A stretch of DNA of 64,000 nucleotides from Eonycteris spelaea. Its lineage: Eukaryota > Chordata > Mammalia > Chiroptera > Pteropodidae. The DNA lies in assembly GCA_003508835.1 (NCBI GenBank), contig PUFA01000003.1, positions 25,735,001-25,799,000 on the forward strand, read 5' to 3'. Position 1 is the stretch's first letter. Each line of letters begins with the position of its first letter. The notes under the pieces are model-generated. The model made no database searches. It worked only from the letters and a program-made list of their open reading frames with translations, and was not told where the DNA came from. Shown in pieces: positions 10,861 through 22,909 of the stretch. Position numbers and translations under genes: made by a program.

Positions 10861-11355
10861 TGTTGGGGAGGAAACAGGCTTCCCCTGATCATCTTGATCA
10901 CCTTAGGCTTGGTCTGAAAATTTAACTGACAAAGACAGATTAACAGGAGAAAAGCATACAAATTTATTTAATATAAGTTCTACATAATGCAGGAGCCTTC
11001 ATAAGGAGATGAAGACCCAGAGAAATGGTCCAACCCGAAGGTTTTTATCCTGAGTTTGACGTAGAGCAGACAGTTGTGGAGAAATACGAAAGGGCAAAGG
11101 GCCTGAGATCGGTTTCATGAACTGCAAAACCTTGGCCAGGCCTCGTTTGGATTCTTCTGTGTCCCTCTGTTTTGGAAACAAGGACATGTTTTCCTCCAGG
11201 TTTGGGGAGGGTGCCTCACATGAGGGTCCTATGACTGCTTCCTGGGAAGGTCAGAGAGTCCTTCCTGTCCTTGTCATTTCTCACATTTCTTCAGCTTAAA
11301 ATATTCAATATGCCAAGAGGCCACATTTTGAGGTAGCATGTTTTGAACCCCATCA
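10861..11355 (-). mobile_element. Solo LTR of ERV1-like type, family A, copy 2 (antisense)
   Basis: On the + strand it runs from TGTTGGGGAGGAAACAGGC to GTTTTGAACCCCATCA, so it has the TG...CA ends expected of an LTR. The reverse complement holds ATTAAATAAATTTGTATGCT, then TTTCTCCTGTTAATCTGTC, a polyadenylation-type region. It is about 495 bases long and the best-bounded family A copy. No clear target duplication was found. Confidence 0.75.
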
Positions 11356-11743
11356 TTTCTCACATGGAAACATGAATCAAAAGGGAAAGTGGTTTTGACC
11401 TCATCACTACATTTGAATGAATGCATGCATTATTTGAAGCACATAGTAGTAGGTTTTTATTTTCCTAAAGGCCATCTTTATAGCTATATGGTTTTCATTA
11501 TTCAACATCCTCTGTTTCTTGGTATAGAATCAGCTGAGTCCTTCCTCTGAACCATTACAGAATGCACATGCTTTAACTTCCTTAATAGAATCTTGCAATA
11601 AAAAAATGATTTTTATTATCTGATGATGTTAAGTGAATTGGAAACTGTAAGGTTTTGAAAACAGGATGATTCTTCCTACCAGCTGAAGATGTGAGAACAA
11701 AGGCATTGGGTTGATTCTGAGTCTAAATAAAAATGTAGGTTGT

Positions 11744-11745
<2 letters not shown>
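11356..11745. other. AT-rich non-coding DNA
   Basis: No feature recognised up to the AC repeat. Confidence 0.35.

Positions 11746-11746
<1 letters not shown>

Positions 11747-11776
<30 letters not shown>
11747..11776. repeat. (AC)15 microsatellite
   Basis: Thirty bases of pure AC dinucleotide. Two short poly(A) runs follow at about 11820 and 11863. Confidence 0.97.
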
Positions 11777-11778
<2 letters not shown>

Positions 11779-12054
11779 ACTTTTCTATTATCAAACTTAT
11801 TCTAGTATATCTGTCAGCAAAAAAAAAAAATGTAAATAGATATAGCATTTTTTCTGAAAAGACAAAAAAAAAAAAAGGTAGATTGTGCAAGGGCTTTTAT
11901 GAAATGGCCTCAGCATCACATTGCATGTCCTTTCCGCTCTCCTGGCCTCCCAGCTCTGTCAGGAGTGCCCAGCCTAACCGTTCCCAAGTTCTTTCAGGTA
12001 TGCCTGCAGCTGCTCACTCCTCGAAGTGTCTCAGTACCACCCGTGTGCTCTTGT

Positions 12055-12285
12055 GATAGTCCATTTACTGAGCATCTACTACGTGCTGGCCAGAATGCTG
12101 TGGGCTTTACAAATATGACCCTGTTTAGTAGTCACGCTGACCCTAGAAGTAAACATTATCCCCATTTTCAGATGCAGAAACTGAGACTCAGAAAGTAAGA
12201 AATTAGCTGGAGATCAGCGTTGAGATTGATATTCAAGACTGCCTTATTCTAAAGCCTGTTTGTTCTTTTTTCTCTACACTATTCA
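12055..12285 (-). repeat. MIR SINE (antisense)
   Basis: It reads TTTACTGAGCATCTACTACG, TGCTGGCCAGAATGCTGTGG, TTATCCCCATTTTCAGATGC, AGAAACTGAGACTCAGAAAG: the antisense MIR order from 3' tail to core. One of the better preserved MIRs here. Confidence 0.9.
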
Positions 12286-12289
12286 GATT

Positions 12290-12985
12290 TCCCTATCATA
12301 AAAGCTTTTTAGTTCTCAATAGTTTCCTGTTAAAATTAAGGACTCTGGAACAGTATGAAACCCTAAGAGCTAATGTCTTGGTTATGCCAATTGAAATACA
12401 GCTTGATAGCAAATGGAGATTCGGTATAGACAATTATCAGGGGACAGCTGAGGGGCAAGGGAGTAATAATTGAGACACGGGAGAGAAACTATGATTAAGA
12501 TTGTTTGGTTCCTGTCTGCAGAAGTTCAGGAAAAGTCACAAAATAAATCCGATGCTATGGAGTCATTTGTCATTCTTTATGGGGGTTTAGCATCTGACCC
12601 ATTTTCTTGCATTTGAAATTCTTCACTTACAGTTTGGTGGCCAAATATCCATCATCATACACATTTCCATCAAGATACTGACATTTGCTCTTCCAGCTGC
12701 CTTGTAACTGGGCATAAGCACATGGCCTTAAAACTTCTGACCAGACACTCCACCCAGGACTTTAAGTTGGGAACAATCTAGAGTGGCAGCAGGTTTGACT
12801 TCCTGGGCCAAAGGTGGCAGTGCTCAAGGCACTGCTACATGCAGCCTCGGGGACATGGTGGCCAAGACAGGGTGGTTTGGCAGACAAATTCTTCAGCAGG
12901 TTCCATGGCTGTTCCTAACTCTTCCCCCCTGAGCACTGTTCTTTAGTCCCTTTGATAACTCTATGAACCATCTAATTTCTCTCTC
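12290..12985. other. Single-copy non-coding DNA
   Basis: No gene or repeat recognised. Confidence 0.35.
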
Positions 12986-12994
12986 TTTTTTTTT

Positions 12995-14330
12995 AAATGA
13001 CAGCTACATTGAGATGAATTTTATAAACCATAAAATTCATTCTTTTAAGGTACACAACTTGGTGATCTTTAGTATATTTTCAGAGTTGTGTAACCATCAA
13101 AACTATCTGATTATAGACGATTTTAATAATCTTCCCCCACCCCAAATCCATACCCATTAGCAGTTACTCCTCATCTGTCCTTCCCACAGCCCTTGACAAC
13201 CACTAACCTACTTTCTTTCTCTATGAATTTACCTATTCTGGACATTTCATATAAGTGGGATCATACAATACGTAGCTTTTTGTGTCTGCTTCTTTTAGTT
13301 GCAGGATGCTTTCAGGTTCGCACATGTGGTAACAGGGAATATTACAGTATGTTTATCCATTCATCTGTTGATGAACACTTAGATTGTTTCCACTTTTTGG
13401 TGATTATCAAGAATGCTACTACAAACCTCTTCATGTCCAAGTTTTTGTGTGGACGTACGTTTTCAGTTCTCTTGGGTATGTAGTTAGGAGTGGAATTGAA
13501 AGAATTGTAACCGTATACTTAACTTTTGGCGGAATTGCCACAACTTCTTGCACAGGGGCTGTACCCCTTCACTTTCCCACCAGCAACGTGTAAGAGTCCC
13601 GATTTCTCCACATCCTCCCCACACTTTTTAGGTTCCGTTGTTTTTTCTTTAGTCATCCTAGGGCATGTGGAACTGTGGGTTTGATTTGCATTTCTCTAAT
13701 GACTAATGATGCTAAACATATTTTTATGTACTTATTGGTCATTCATATGTCTTCTTTGGAAGAATGCCTGTTTAAATCCTTTGCCTATTTTTAAGTTTTT
13801 AAAATTTTGTTGAGTTGTAAGGTTTTATTAAATTTTTATTGTTTTGGGTTATAAGTTTCCTTTATATGTTCTCAATACAAGTCCCTTATCAGATATTTGA
13901 TTTGCAAATATTTATTCCCTTTTTGCAGGTTGTTTTTTAAAGATATTTTAATTCTGATGAAGTCCAAATTACATTTTTTTCCTTTGGTTGCTTGTGCTTA
14001 AGGCGTCCTATCTAAGAAATCATTGCTTAATCTAAGGTCAAAGATACTATGCTTTCTTCTAAATGCTTTATAGTTTTACCTTTTACATTTAGGCCTATGA
14101 CCCATTTTTAGTTAATTTTTATATATGGCGTGAAGTAGGGGTCAAGATTCATCCTTTTCCTTGTGAGTATCCAGTTGTCCCAACACCATTTGTTGAGAAG
14201 ACTATTCTTTCTCCACTGAATTATCTTTGTAACCTTGTAAAAAATTAGTCGATCATAAATACGAGGGCTGACTTTCGGATTCTCCATTCTATTCCACTAA
14301 TCCGTATCTATCCTTTCGTTAGTATTTCTT
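12995..14330 (-). mobile_element. L1M 3' region, antisense, about 1.3 kb
   Basis: A continuous antisense L1 3' UTR/ORF2 end. Landmarks: ATTGAGATGAATTTTATAAA, CATTTCATATAAGTGGGATC, GTTTATCCATTCATCTGTTG, TGATTTGCATTTCTCTAATG, CCCTTATCAGATATTTGATT, TTAATTTTTATATATGGCGT, and CCAGTTGTCCCAACACCATT. It is the longest uninterrupted L1 piece in the window and carries many stops in all frames. Confidence 0.92.
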
Positions 14331-14885
14331 GTCAAGGGTACAACAAGCAAAGTCAAGAGTTAAGAGCAGGGCAGCAGAGGAGTGCTGAGCGCTGGGCGTC
14401 CCTGACAGTCCACCAAGCCCTCCATGGAGAGTCTCAGAGGGCATGCCAGCTTTGCACAATACCATTTCTAGACTCTAACAAGTACTAAAAAATTTCTGCA
14501 TGCATCGCGGGAAGAGGATGGGAGACCTGGAGGAGAGTAGACTAGACTTCTTTTGTACCCTATATCATGTACCAACCAAGGGAGCAAGCAGGCAGTTGCA
14601 CTCAGCATTAGTCATACTCCGAACTGTATAGAGGAGTAGTCCAGTAAGATAAGGGATGTGTATAGGACCTGATTACAGTTTTGCTTTGACTTTGGCCACC
14701 AAATCCATGTCCTACTCTTCACGTGCCCTTCCCCCTCTTTTCCCAGTGGGGCTAAGGCTGTCAGGCCCAGCCTCTCCCAGTCTCCGTGTTATGCTGGAGT
14801 TCACAAAGCAGCTCTGCCAGAATATTTGATGGCTAATTCTCAGGCCTGGGGCCCTCTCTGGACCATCTTCAGTCTGATATTTCCA
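14331..14885. other. Single-copy non-coding DNA
   Basis: No feature recognised between the L1 and the MLT1 LTR. Confidence 0.35.
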
Positions 14886-14887
14886 GG

Positions 14888-15335
14888 CGTATTAGTTTCC
14901 TATTGCTGCTGTAATCAATTACCACACACTTAGTGGCTTAGAACAACACAAACTTATTCTCCTATAGGTCTGGAGGTCAGGAGTCCAAAATCAGTTTCAC
15001 TGGACTAAAGTTAAAATGTTGGTAGGGCTGGATTCTTCTGGGGGAGAATCCATTTCCTTGCCTTTTCCACTTCTAGAGGCTGCCTACATCCCTTGGCTCA
15101 TGTTCCCTTCCTCCATCTTCAAAGTCGGCAGCATCGTATTTTGTTTCTACGGTCATATCACCTTCTCTCTTCCTCTCTCTTAATAATGACACTTGTGACT
15201 ACATTCAGGACCCACTCAGACAGTCCAAGATAATCTCTCTCAAGAGCTTAATTACTTCTGTAAAACCCTTTTTACTATGAGGTAACATTAACAGGCCCTG
15301 GGGGTTAGTACCTTGACACCTTTGGGGCACCAGGT
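14888..15335 (-). mobile_element. MLT1 (J/I-like) MaLR LTR, antisense
   Basis: It begins TATTAGTTTCCTATTGCTGC and continues ACTTAGTGGCTTAGAACAAC, GGAGGTCAGGAGTCCAAAAT, GCCTACATCCCTTGGCTCAT, and CACTCAGACAGTCCAAGATA. This is the reverse complement of an MLT1J-type LTR, ending near CACCTTTGGGG. No MaLR internal sequence is seen. Confidence 0.88.
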
Positions 15336-15339
15336 GAGG

Positions 15340-15995
15340 TGTGACTCATATGGGCTGCACCAGTGCTTTCAGAGCTGGGGTCTCTTCTGGCTGGCAGAGT
15401 CTCTGCCAGTTGTCTCTATTTGAACTGCATTTTGACTCTGACCAGGTGTCAAATATTCTGGCCATCATTCCTGTTTTCAGGCTTCTTTGTTAGGGTGAAG
15501 AGTAAATATGAATTCGTAGGAGCCTGAAATAGGCAGCTAGCGAGCACAAAAATGTGTGAAACTGAAACGTGCCCCACTATAAGATAGTCAAGTGTGAATT
15601 AAGGAAAGGAAAACCACATGCAAAGTCCAGGGACGGACCAGCGACATGACTCTGAAATATCAGAGACAGTTAAGGAAAAAACCACGAGAAAGTAAAGAGC
15701 AAAGTTTCTTGACCTGCTGATAATAATAAGGTAATAAGTGATCTGCAGGAAGGCTTTCTGGAGTCTCAGTTTGACCTGGATCCAACTAGAGAGACAGCCT
15801 GGGGACCCAATGAAGAAGTGTTTGTTTCTCTCCCAGAAAGATGAGGCAGAGTCGTGGCTAGGCCTGGAAACAGAACTCCAGATGGGACTGGCAGGAACGA
15901 CCCAGAAATGAGCAGGCAAACATGGAACATGTATTTCCCACACAGGTCCTTGCACCTGCCCCGTGAGCCCACGACTTGCCTCCCTCCTTGGTGAA
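15340..15995. other. Single-copy non-coding DNA
   Basis: No feature recognised. Minus-strand reading frames here are unrelated to known proteins. Confidence 0.35.
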
Positions 15996-15999
15996 ATGT

Positions 16000-16155
16000 T
16001 TCCCAGAGTGTAATCACCTGATCGGCTGTGTTGGAATCTCTTGGCAACATGCAGGATCTGGACCTCCTCCCATAATCATCAGAATTTCTGGAGGTAGGGT
16101 CCTGGAATCTACATTTTAATAATAAGAGATAATTCCTAAGTCTCAAAGTTCACAG
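16000..16155 (+). mobile_element. MER5-like hAT fragment
   Basis: The block ATCATCAGAATTTCTGGAGG, then GGAATCTACATTTTAATAAT, resembles the central and 3' part of MER5A. The ends are degraded. Confidence 0.5.
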
Positions 16156-16159
16156 GCCG

Positions 16160-17585
16160 GAGCTCTGTGGCTGGTGTATTTGAGGAGGCTCAGGAACACA
16201 TTATTTTCATAGGATTTTGCACAAATTGTTCGAGTCACCCATCACTGCAAGTGAAATAGTCATAACCATCATCACGGGAAGAGACCCCAGAATCACTGAA
16301 GACCTGAGAGGTCTACTCACTAACTGACTGTGAGTGATGGGTAGTTGCTGCTTGGATCATGGTGTTGAGATACATTATGAGGCCTTGCCTGGACTTGGAC
16401 AGGAAGAGAGCAATGATTAATTAGTAACGTCTGCCTCTTCTTCACCATTTTCTCCTAGAAAGACCTAGCTATCCTTTTTCTCATTTTATGATGAGGTATA
16501 GTGTACATGCAAAAGACTGAATAGAAACATAGATGTACACTTTAAAGAACAAAAATAAAACACATCCTTTAAAATAATTTTCTGGATAGCAGCTTCCAAA
16601 ATCTCCTTGGGGAACACGTGGCTTTGTCTCACAACTTTTAAAAAAATGTCTCATTTAAATAAATTCCTTTTGGCACAATTTAAGTCCAGTCCCTTTCATT
16701 CTATCCTCAGAGAAAAACGGAACAGCTGCTCCTGCTCTCTTATTCAGCACGCCTCCCTATTTTTAAGAATTCATTTCTTCAGGAAAAAAAAATTAATGAG
16801 ACTCTTCTATTTTAATGAGTTACTTGTTTGGCGGATTAGCATTTTTCCTCCCCCAAGCTCAAAATTCCTAGTTACAGAGACGAATTAGAATAGAACATTG
16901 AGAATAGAAGGAATTCAGATATCATCCAACTCTCACTTTTCACAGATGGTGCAAGAGGCTCCGGGAGATGAAGGACCTGGCTTGCCCACACAGCAGAATC
17001 AGATCTATCCTGCCTCTGAGTTCAGAGTTATTTCTATCAGACCATGATTTTCTCAACAATCGGTGTGTTCTGAAGTGAGAAAATGATCCCAGGACCGAAC
17101 ATGGGATGGGGTTCATTTTCCACACACATCAGTGGTTTTCTATCTCAAGCCCCTGGGTCTTTTTGCCAGAGGGCTTCAGACCCATACCTGGGGCAGACGG
17201 GAAGAGCCAGGAGACCAGTTCCCCAGGAGCAACATGACTACTCAGGGAGGGGAACAGGTGGTTAAATATCCCTGATTCCTCACCCTGTCTTTGAAGTGAC
17301 AACTCTGAGATATTTGTTCCCTGGGTCTCCTGAGTAGGCCTGGGCCCTGGTCACCCTGCCAGTAGCCCCCTCATCCTTGTGCCCTATCTTTCCTCTACCC
17401 TCTCTCCCTGCCTGACTCCCTCACCACACCTTCCTGGACCATCTCCCAACAAACTATTTGCATCTAAATCCTTACTTCAGGATCTTCTTTTTGGGGAAAT
17501 TGAACCAAGACCACACTTTATAAGATGCTCAGCAGGAGCTTGGAATTCAGGAAATTGCCTGTAAGTGGATTTCCAATGATGAGTA
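16160..17585. other. Single-copy non-coding DNA
   Basis: No gene is supported. About 16490-16600 has an AT-rich stretch (GTATAGTGTACATGCAAAAG) that may be a degraded L1 3' UTR, not called. Confidence 0.3.
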
Positions 17586-17590
17586 ATCTC

Positions 17591-17769
17591 CAGGGCCAGC
17601 TTTATAAGTTATGGAGCTCAGTGCGAAAGGGAAGGATGAGGTCCCTTGTTGAAAAAGTACTGAGAATTTCCAGATGGTGACAGCAGAACATGAAGCCGAG
17701 GGCAGAGCTCTTCTGAGAGGGGGCCTGTGTGACTGCACAGGTTGCACCCCCACCCCCACGCTGGCCCAG
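17591..17769 (+). mobile_element. Short non-autonomous DNA transposon (hAT-like, name uncertain)
   Basis: The ends form short inverted repeats, CAGGGCCAGC at the left and GCTGGCCC at the right. The interior includes GTCCCTTGTTGAAAAAGTAC, AGATGGTGACAGCAGAACAT, and GTGACTGCACAGGTTGCA, a pattern I remember from an old mammalian MITE family. The flanking 8-mers do not match. Confidence 0.5.
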
Positions 17770-17799
17770 GCACTCTTTTCATGTAAGAATTACTCTCGA

Positions 17800-17960
17800 T
17801 AACGATGGTACCATTCATTGAGTCCTTCCCGTGTGCCAGACATGTGCGAAGCCCTTCAGATTGCATTATGCCACGTATGCCTATGACGATCTCCTGGAAT
17901 AGATATTATTTATTGGAAAATGTCTTATACTGGAGGAGGAACAGATGATGCTGAGTGGGG
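17800..17960 (-). repeat. MIR SINE fragment (antisense)
   Basis: TACCATTCATTGAGTCCTTC, then CGTGTGCCAGACATGTGCGA, fits the antisense MIR 3' part. The core is degraded. Confidence 0.7.
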
Positions 17961-17999
17961 CTTTTCCTGTGGTTCTGGCATCATGTCAAAGGTTGAAAG

Positions 18000-18036
18000 C
18001 TAAAAACCAAACCAAAACAAAACAAAACAAAAAAAG
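18000..18036. repeat. (CAAAA)n A-rich repeat
   Basis: Imperfect CAAAA units end in a poly(A) run. Confidence 0.85.
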
Positions 18037-18056
18037 GCCCCAAGTATTCCTACTAC

Positions 18057-18195
18057 GTTAGGCAGAATAATGACCCCCAGAGCTGTCCATATCCTAATGC
18101 CCAGAACCTGCGCAGAACCTGGGAATATTTATGTAACCTGGAAGAGGGACTTTTAAGATATAATTAAGAATCTGGATCTCGAGATGAGAGATGTC
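18057..18195 (+). mobile_element. MLT1J-like LTR fragment (sense)
   Basis: GGCAGAATAATGACCCCCAG, CATATCCTAATGCCCAGAAC, and GGGAATATTTATGTAACCTG match the 5' part of MLT1J. The sequence departs from the consensus after about 18195. A small tandem duplication of CAGAACCTG sits at about 18102-18122. Confidence 0.8.
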
Positions 18196-20580
18196 CCTTG
18201 ATTATGTTGCATCTGAATATCTTTCCTGGTTGCCAGCAATGAACAATATGAGGCAAAAGAGGTCCTGCTCCCCATTATGAAACAGAGGGAATGACAGCTA
18301 TGCCCTGTCATTACTCCTGGTACCCAGGCTTGGCCAATCATGTTCTGGGAGCTGGGACTCTGACCCTAAAGGAGTGAAGCAAAGATGCAATGAGAGATTC
18401 TCCCCAGTGGAGGCAGCGAAGCATCCAGGAGCCTGCAGTGAATATCCAGGCGTGCGGGGCCCAGATGGCAGGGACCGTGTCCTAAGCGGACAGGCCCTCT
18501 CAGCAGACTGTGGCAAGGTTCCCAGCTTCTGGTGCCTTTTTTGTCCTAATCTATTTCCTGAGCTTTGCCCCTCAATGTTCCTATTATTTTTATGGTTACC
18601 CATTATCCTTTCAGTGCGTGGTTTTTGCCTCTTTGACCGCAGTTGACTTCTGTGTGTTGTCACCAAGCAACTCAAACTGTCACACTTGTCACTTACATTG
18701 TTTACAATAATCTGTTTTTAAAAATTATCAGGCATTGATTGGGACTCTCATTTCCTGGTAAAGCACTGTTTTCTGGGCAAATAAGATGGGACCCACAGTT
18801 CCTCGTGAAGTATAACTTAGCATAAACACAGCCTCTTGGTGAACTAGAAGTTCTTGGCTTCGACGCCTCTTATAAATACAAATTCCATTCTGTTACTGTT
18901 GCTTTAACATCTTTTACACAGATCACAGTTCGAAATTTATCCTTAAAGAAAGTCAAACTTTATATGTAAGGCTTGTGACACTTCTGTGCCCACATCCTTT
19001 GCCCAGAGCCCTGGCCTGTGTTCCCGTGTCTGTGAACGTAACTTTCTCATTCTGCTGCCTAGACGCCAGACTCTGACCATAGAACTCCTGTTTTTTCTAA
19101 CCATTGATGGTTTTTTTTTTTTTAATCTCAAACTCATTTTTTAGTTTTTACTCAATGAAACTTCACACACATGATTCCATTAAAATGTTAGGCAAAAGTC
19201 ACCTTTAGGGAGCAAAACAATTTCTTATTGAACATTATTCAGGAAATAAAGACTAAGGCTAGATTTAAAAAGGAATTAAAGAAATACATAAGAAAATAAT
19301 GACAGAAAGTTGTCATCTTATTACATGAGTGGAGGTGTAATGTAGTCATGCATGCATTAATGTTTATTCAATAAGCATTTGTTGATCTCCTACAATACGT
19401 CATGCATTATTACAGAATATGTTTGGTCCCTCTGATTTTGATCTTCTACGAGGTGTCTACCACATCCAAGCCAGGTCCCAGGCCTGACCCACCTGCTAGC
19501 CCTGACCTGCTTTTGCTCATGCCAGGCACAGCAGCATTGACCAGAGAGCCTTCTGTGGCCAAATGTTTATGAGTTCATTACCGACCACACATAGGTGGTT
19601 TACGAGCACTCTATCAGAAAAGGTTCTCCAAGAAAGGGTTTCACGGTGGGGAGTATCTGGAAGAACGAACGTGCAAGATGAGGATGGTCAGGAATTTTCT
19701 GAGAGAAGGGTAATGGAAGGGACGTGCCCTACCAACAGTTACAATACACGGGAAAGCGAACTAATACATAAATAGGGGTACTGCAGTGGAAAACAAGGCA
19801 ACGAGATGGAGCTGCAGAATGAGAATTCAAGTCAGGAGAGAAGGCAGATTATTCAGTAGATGCTATACACGGACAACTGACTAGCCATTTGGGGCTAGCA
19901 GGCTCCAACATGTGACGGTGATGTGCTTGGTGGAAAGATGCCAACAAATTTCACAGATGATACTGGAATGTGTCTGAAAAACAACAGGGCCAAACCATGC
20001 AGAGTTCAGAGGAGCATGGTCCCAGGGGAGGCCTTCCGAGTCCCAGAGGCTCCCCATGAGAGCACACATACCTAGGCTACCATTCCCCTGGCGGGAGGAG
20101 CACACACCCTCCTCTTCTTAAGGAGTCTTTGTGTCCCTTTGTTCCCTCCTGACTGTTGTGGAAATTCTGGCTCAGTGCTTGGTATTCGCCACGTCTAAGT
20201 AACTTGTTTAAAATGACTCCCAGACCTTCCTGAATGTTCACTGCAAGACAAGGATGATTAAAGGTCAATTTAACATGACTATCTTTTGGCAGGACCAGGC
20301 CTCAGGCCTGTCTAAGGACTCTTTCTATAGGTTTTTACTCCCTCCTTATTTCCGTCAGCCCAAAGATCAAAATATAAATATTAGTAATAATTGTCTTAAT
20401 GTAAAAAAAAAAAGCTCTAAGAAAAGCAGGAATGTGATATTTTAAAAATGAGAAATAGATACGAAAATAATTCTGAGAGGGAAACATACAATGGCAAATA
20501 CACACATGGAGAGATGCTGTGATTCTCATATCATTGAATGCATTTCCCAACAATAAATTGTCCTGTTTTAGTGGTCGGAT
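18196..20580. other. Mostly single-copy non-coding DNA
   Basis: No gene or confident repeat. A MIR/L2-like tail piece (TTTATTCAATAAGCATTTGT) lies near 19363. The long overlapping frames at 18298-18710 lie on both strands and show no domain. Confidence 0.35.
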
Positions 20581-20589
20581 TGACACAGA

Positions 20590-20860
20590 TTGAAAAGATT
20601 GATAATCAGCGTTGGTGAGAGTGTGGGAAGTAGATATTTTTATTCGCTTTTGGAGAGTGTTAGTAAAGTTATCCTGGAGAGGAATTTGGTAATAATTATC
20701 CGAAGTTCAAGAGTACATTGCTGATAGGAATGAAAAAAATGGTAAACTACTTTGAAAACTAGATACTTCCTTCTTTTCTTTTTTTTTTTTTAAAGATACT
20801 TTCTTATAAAGTTAAATATACCTTTACTATATGGCCCACTCAAACTCACCCCAACCCTAA
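20590..20860 (+). mobile_element. Degraded L1 fragment (sense), tentative
   Basis: GTTGGTGAGAGTGTGGGAAG, TGGAGAGGAATTTGGTAATA, and ACATTGCTGATAGGAATG resemble the sense L1 3' UTR (the GTTGGCGAGGATGTGGAGAA region). A T-rich run near 20780 interrupts it. Confidence 0.55.
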
Positions 20861-20864
20861 AAAA

Positions 20865-21100
20865 GAAAACTATCCAGAGCAGGCCCAGTGGGTTTCCAAC
20901 TACCCTATAAGATTGACAGCCTCAGAGTTCGCATACCTAATCAAGGACACAGGGCTTTTACCTCCATAATGCTTAGCCCAAATGCTGGTGACTTAACTCT
21001 AATGGCCAACTCCTGTGGTCTATTTTCTCTCGACCACTCTCTTCCTCCGTCTCATCCTTCTCCTTCTACTTTTTGTATTAATAATAAATAATATGGTGTT
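20865..21100. other. Unannotated spacer
   Basis: No feature recognised. Confidence 0.3.
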
Positions 21101-21104
21101 TGTC

Positions 21105-21455
21105 TTAAGCCATTCAGGCTACTATAAAAATATATAGTAGAGTGGGTACCTTAAGCAACAAACTTTTATTTCTCAAGGTTCTAGAGGCTGCAAAGTCTAA
21201 GGTCAAGGCCCTGGCAGATTCTGTGTCTGGTGAGGGTCTGCTCCCTCCTGTAGACAGCTGCCTTCCTGTCTAGAGAAAGACATCATCTCTCTGTGTGTCT
21301 TCTTATAAGGGCATTCGTCTTATTCCTGAGGTCTCCACCCTCATGACCTAATCACCTGCCAAAGGCTCCACCTCCAGATAGCATCACACTTGGGGTTCAG
21401 CTTCACCATGTGAATTTTGAGAGGACAAAGCATTCAGTCCATAGCAGCTTTCTTG
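21105..21455 (-). mobile_element. MLT1 (MaLR) LTR, antisense
   Basis: AAGCCATTCAGGCTACTATA, TTATTTCTCAAGGTTCTAGA, GGCTGCAAAGTCTAAGGTCA, CTTCTTATAAGGGCATTCGT, and AATTTTGAGAGGACAAAGCA follow the antisense MLT1A/B-type order to its end. Confidence 0.85.
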
Positions 21456-21479
21456 TTCATCACAAAGCAACACATGCTC

Positions 21480-21935
21480 ATTGTAAGAAAATATCATAGT
21501 GCCACGATCTAGGGATAATCACAAATAACAGACTCCTCCGCTCTTTCTGCTGTGCATACATATTTATATTTGTAGTTTACATTATTGAGATCACCGTATA
21601 TACAGTTCAAATCTTGTTTTTTAAATAGACAACAACTCAAGGCCATTTTCTTAAGGGATCGAATACTCCTCGCATTGCATTTTGATGCTCACAGGCAATT
21701 CCATTACACGGGGTGCTGTAATTTATTTAAACTTTTCCTAATTATAGTTCATTTAGGTTGTTTTCAAATTTTGACTTGGGCAAGTAATACTCTGATCATT
21801 CTCACATCTCAAACTTTGTCCACATTTTTAATTATTTCTTTAAGGGAGATTGTGAGAAACAGAATTTGTGGGATGAATCCCCTCACCTTGAAATTCTTTC
21901 TTCCTTCCACTTCTGGGTCATTTTTCCCTTCAGGA
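21480..21935 (-). mobile_element. L1-like 3' region, antisense, degraded
   Basis: TAATTTATTTAAACTTTTCC, then GTTCATTTAGGTTGTTTTCA, matches the GTTTATTTAACCAGTCCCC / GGACATTTAGGTTGTTTCC region of antisense L1M 3' UTRs. The rest is diverged. Confidence 0.6.
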
Positions 21936-22059
21936 TAGATTATCTCTTAGATAATTGGTCCTCAACATGAGCCTTCTTCTTTTCCTCTGCATATGGCTGG
22001 TTGTTAACATCCATCGGGTCTGATAAGAAGGGCCTAGGAGAGTTTAAAATCCTAGAAAA

Positions 22060-22870
22060 GAAATAACAAGATTATTTTCAACTGGAAAATATATATTTCT
22101 AATAAACCTGAAGAAGTAAACACACCATTAGTAAAGCCTATTTAAAAGTCTAACAAAATGTCTGGCTATGGGAACTGTCTCCAAATTTCAGTACTAGTAT
22201 AAAAAGAAAATATAATTAAACAAGTATAATGTTCATAAAAGCAGACAAAAATATAACATGGTTGAAAATCATTTGATGCAATTGGAGCAAAACATCATGT
22301 TCCTTAAAGGAAAGGAGAAATAAGGTAAAGACAGTAATTCTTTCTAATAGTAAATCACAGTTTTAACATGAGTCCAATTAAAATTCTAATTATATGCTTT
22401 ACAGAACTTAATATAATAAATCCAATGTTCGTTGGGAAAATAAAAAGAATATTGATAAAAAAGAACAGTGAGAAACAATTAGCTTAACTTGAAAATTGAT
22501 TTTATTAAAATATGTAAATAATTAAAATGTTATTTCAGGGATTTGCTCTAAAACATAAGAGACCTAAAGAACAAAATAGAAATGGAATAGAGTCTAATGT
22601 ATATATAAAGTTTAATATGTGAGAAATCAAACAAAAGAACACACAATAGGTTTATTATTATTAAAATGGTATCTCTGCAGCTAGATATCAATGAGTAGAA
22701 AATAATTTGAACCTACACTTCTCATCAGAAATATTAAAGAATCAAAAATATTTTTAATTGTGAAGACTAACAAAAATAGAATACACAAAGAGATGATGAA
22801 AGAAAGGAATTAGTAAAATATTTTTCAAGCAATGAAATACTTACCAAATAGGACATTTTAAACAATTCTT
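22060..22870 (+). mobile_element. L1/HAL1-like ORF2 region, sense, degraded
   Basis: AT-rich, A-biased sequence with pieces such as GAACAAAATAGAAATGGAAT, AGAGTCTAATGTATATATAA, and AATATGTGAGAAATC. These resemble the L1 ORF2 stretch around GAACAGAATAGAGAACCCAG. No open frame survives. Confidence 0.5.
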
Positions 22871-22909
22871 AGACAATCAGGGTAGAAGTCTATGCTATAT
22901 GCCACTTTT

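Noticed and set aside
18298..18710. Overlapping frames of 60-125 codons on both strands
   Set aside because: No shared domain, no splice-site logic, and both strands open over the same bases, as expected from composition alone.
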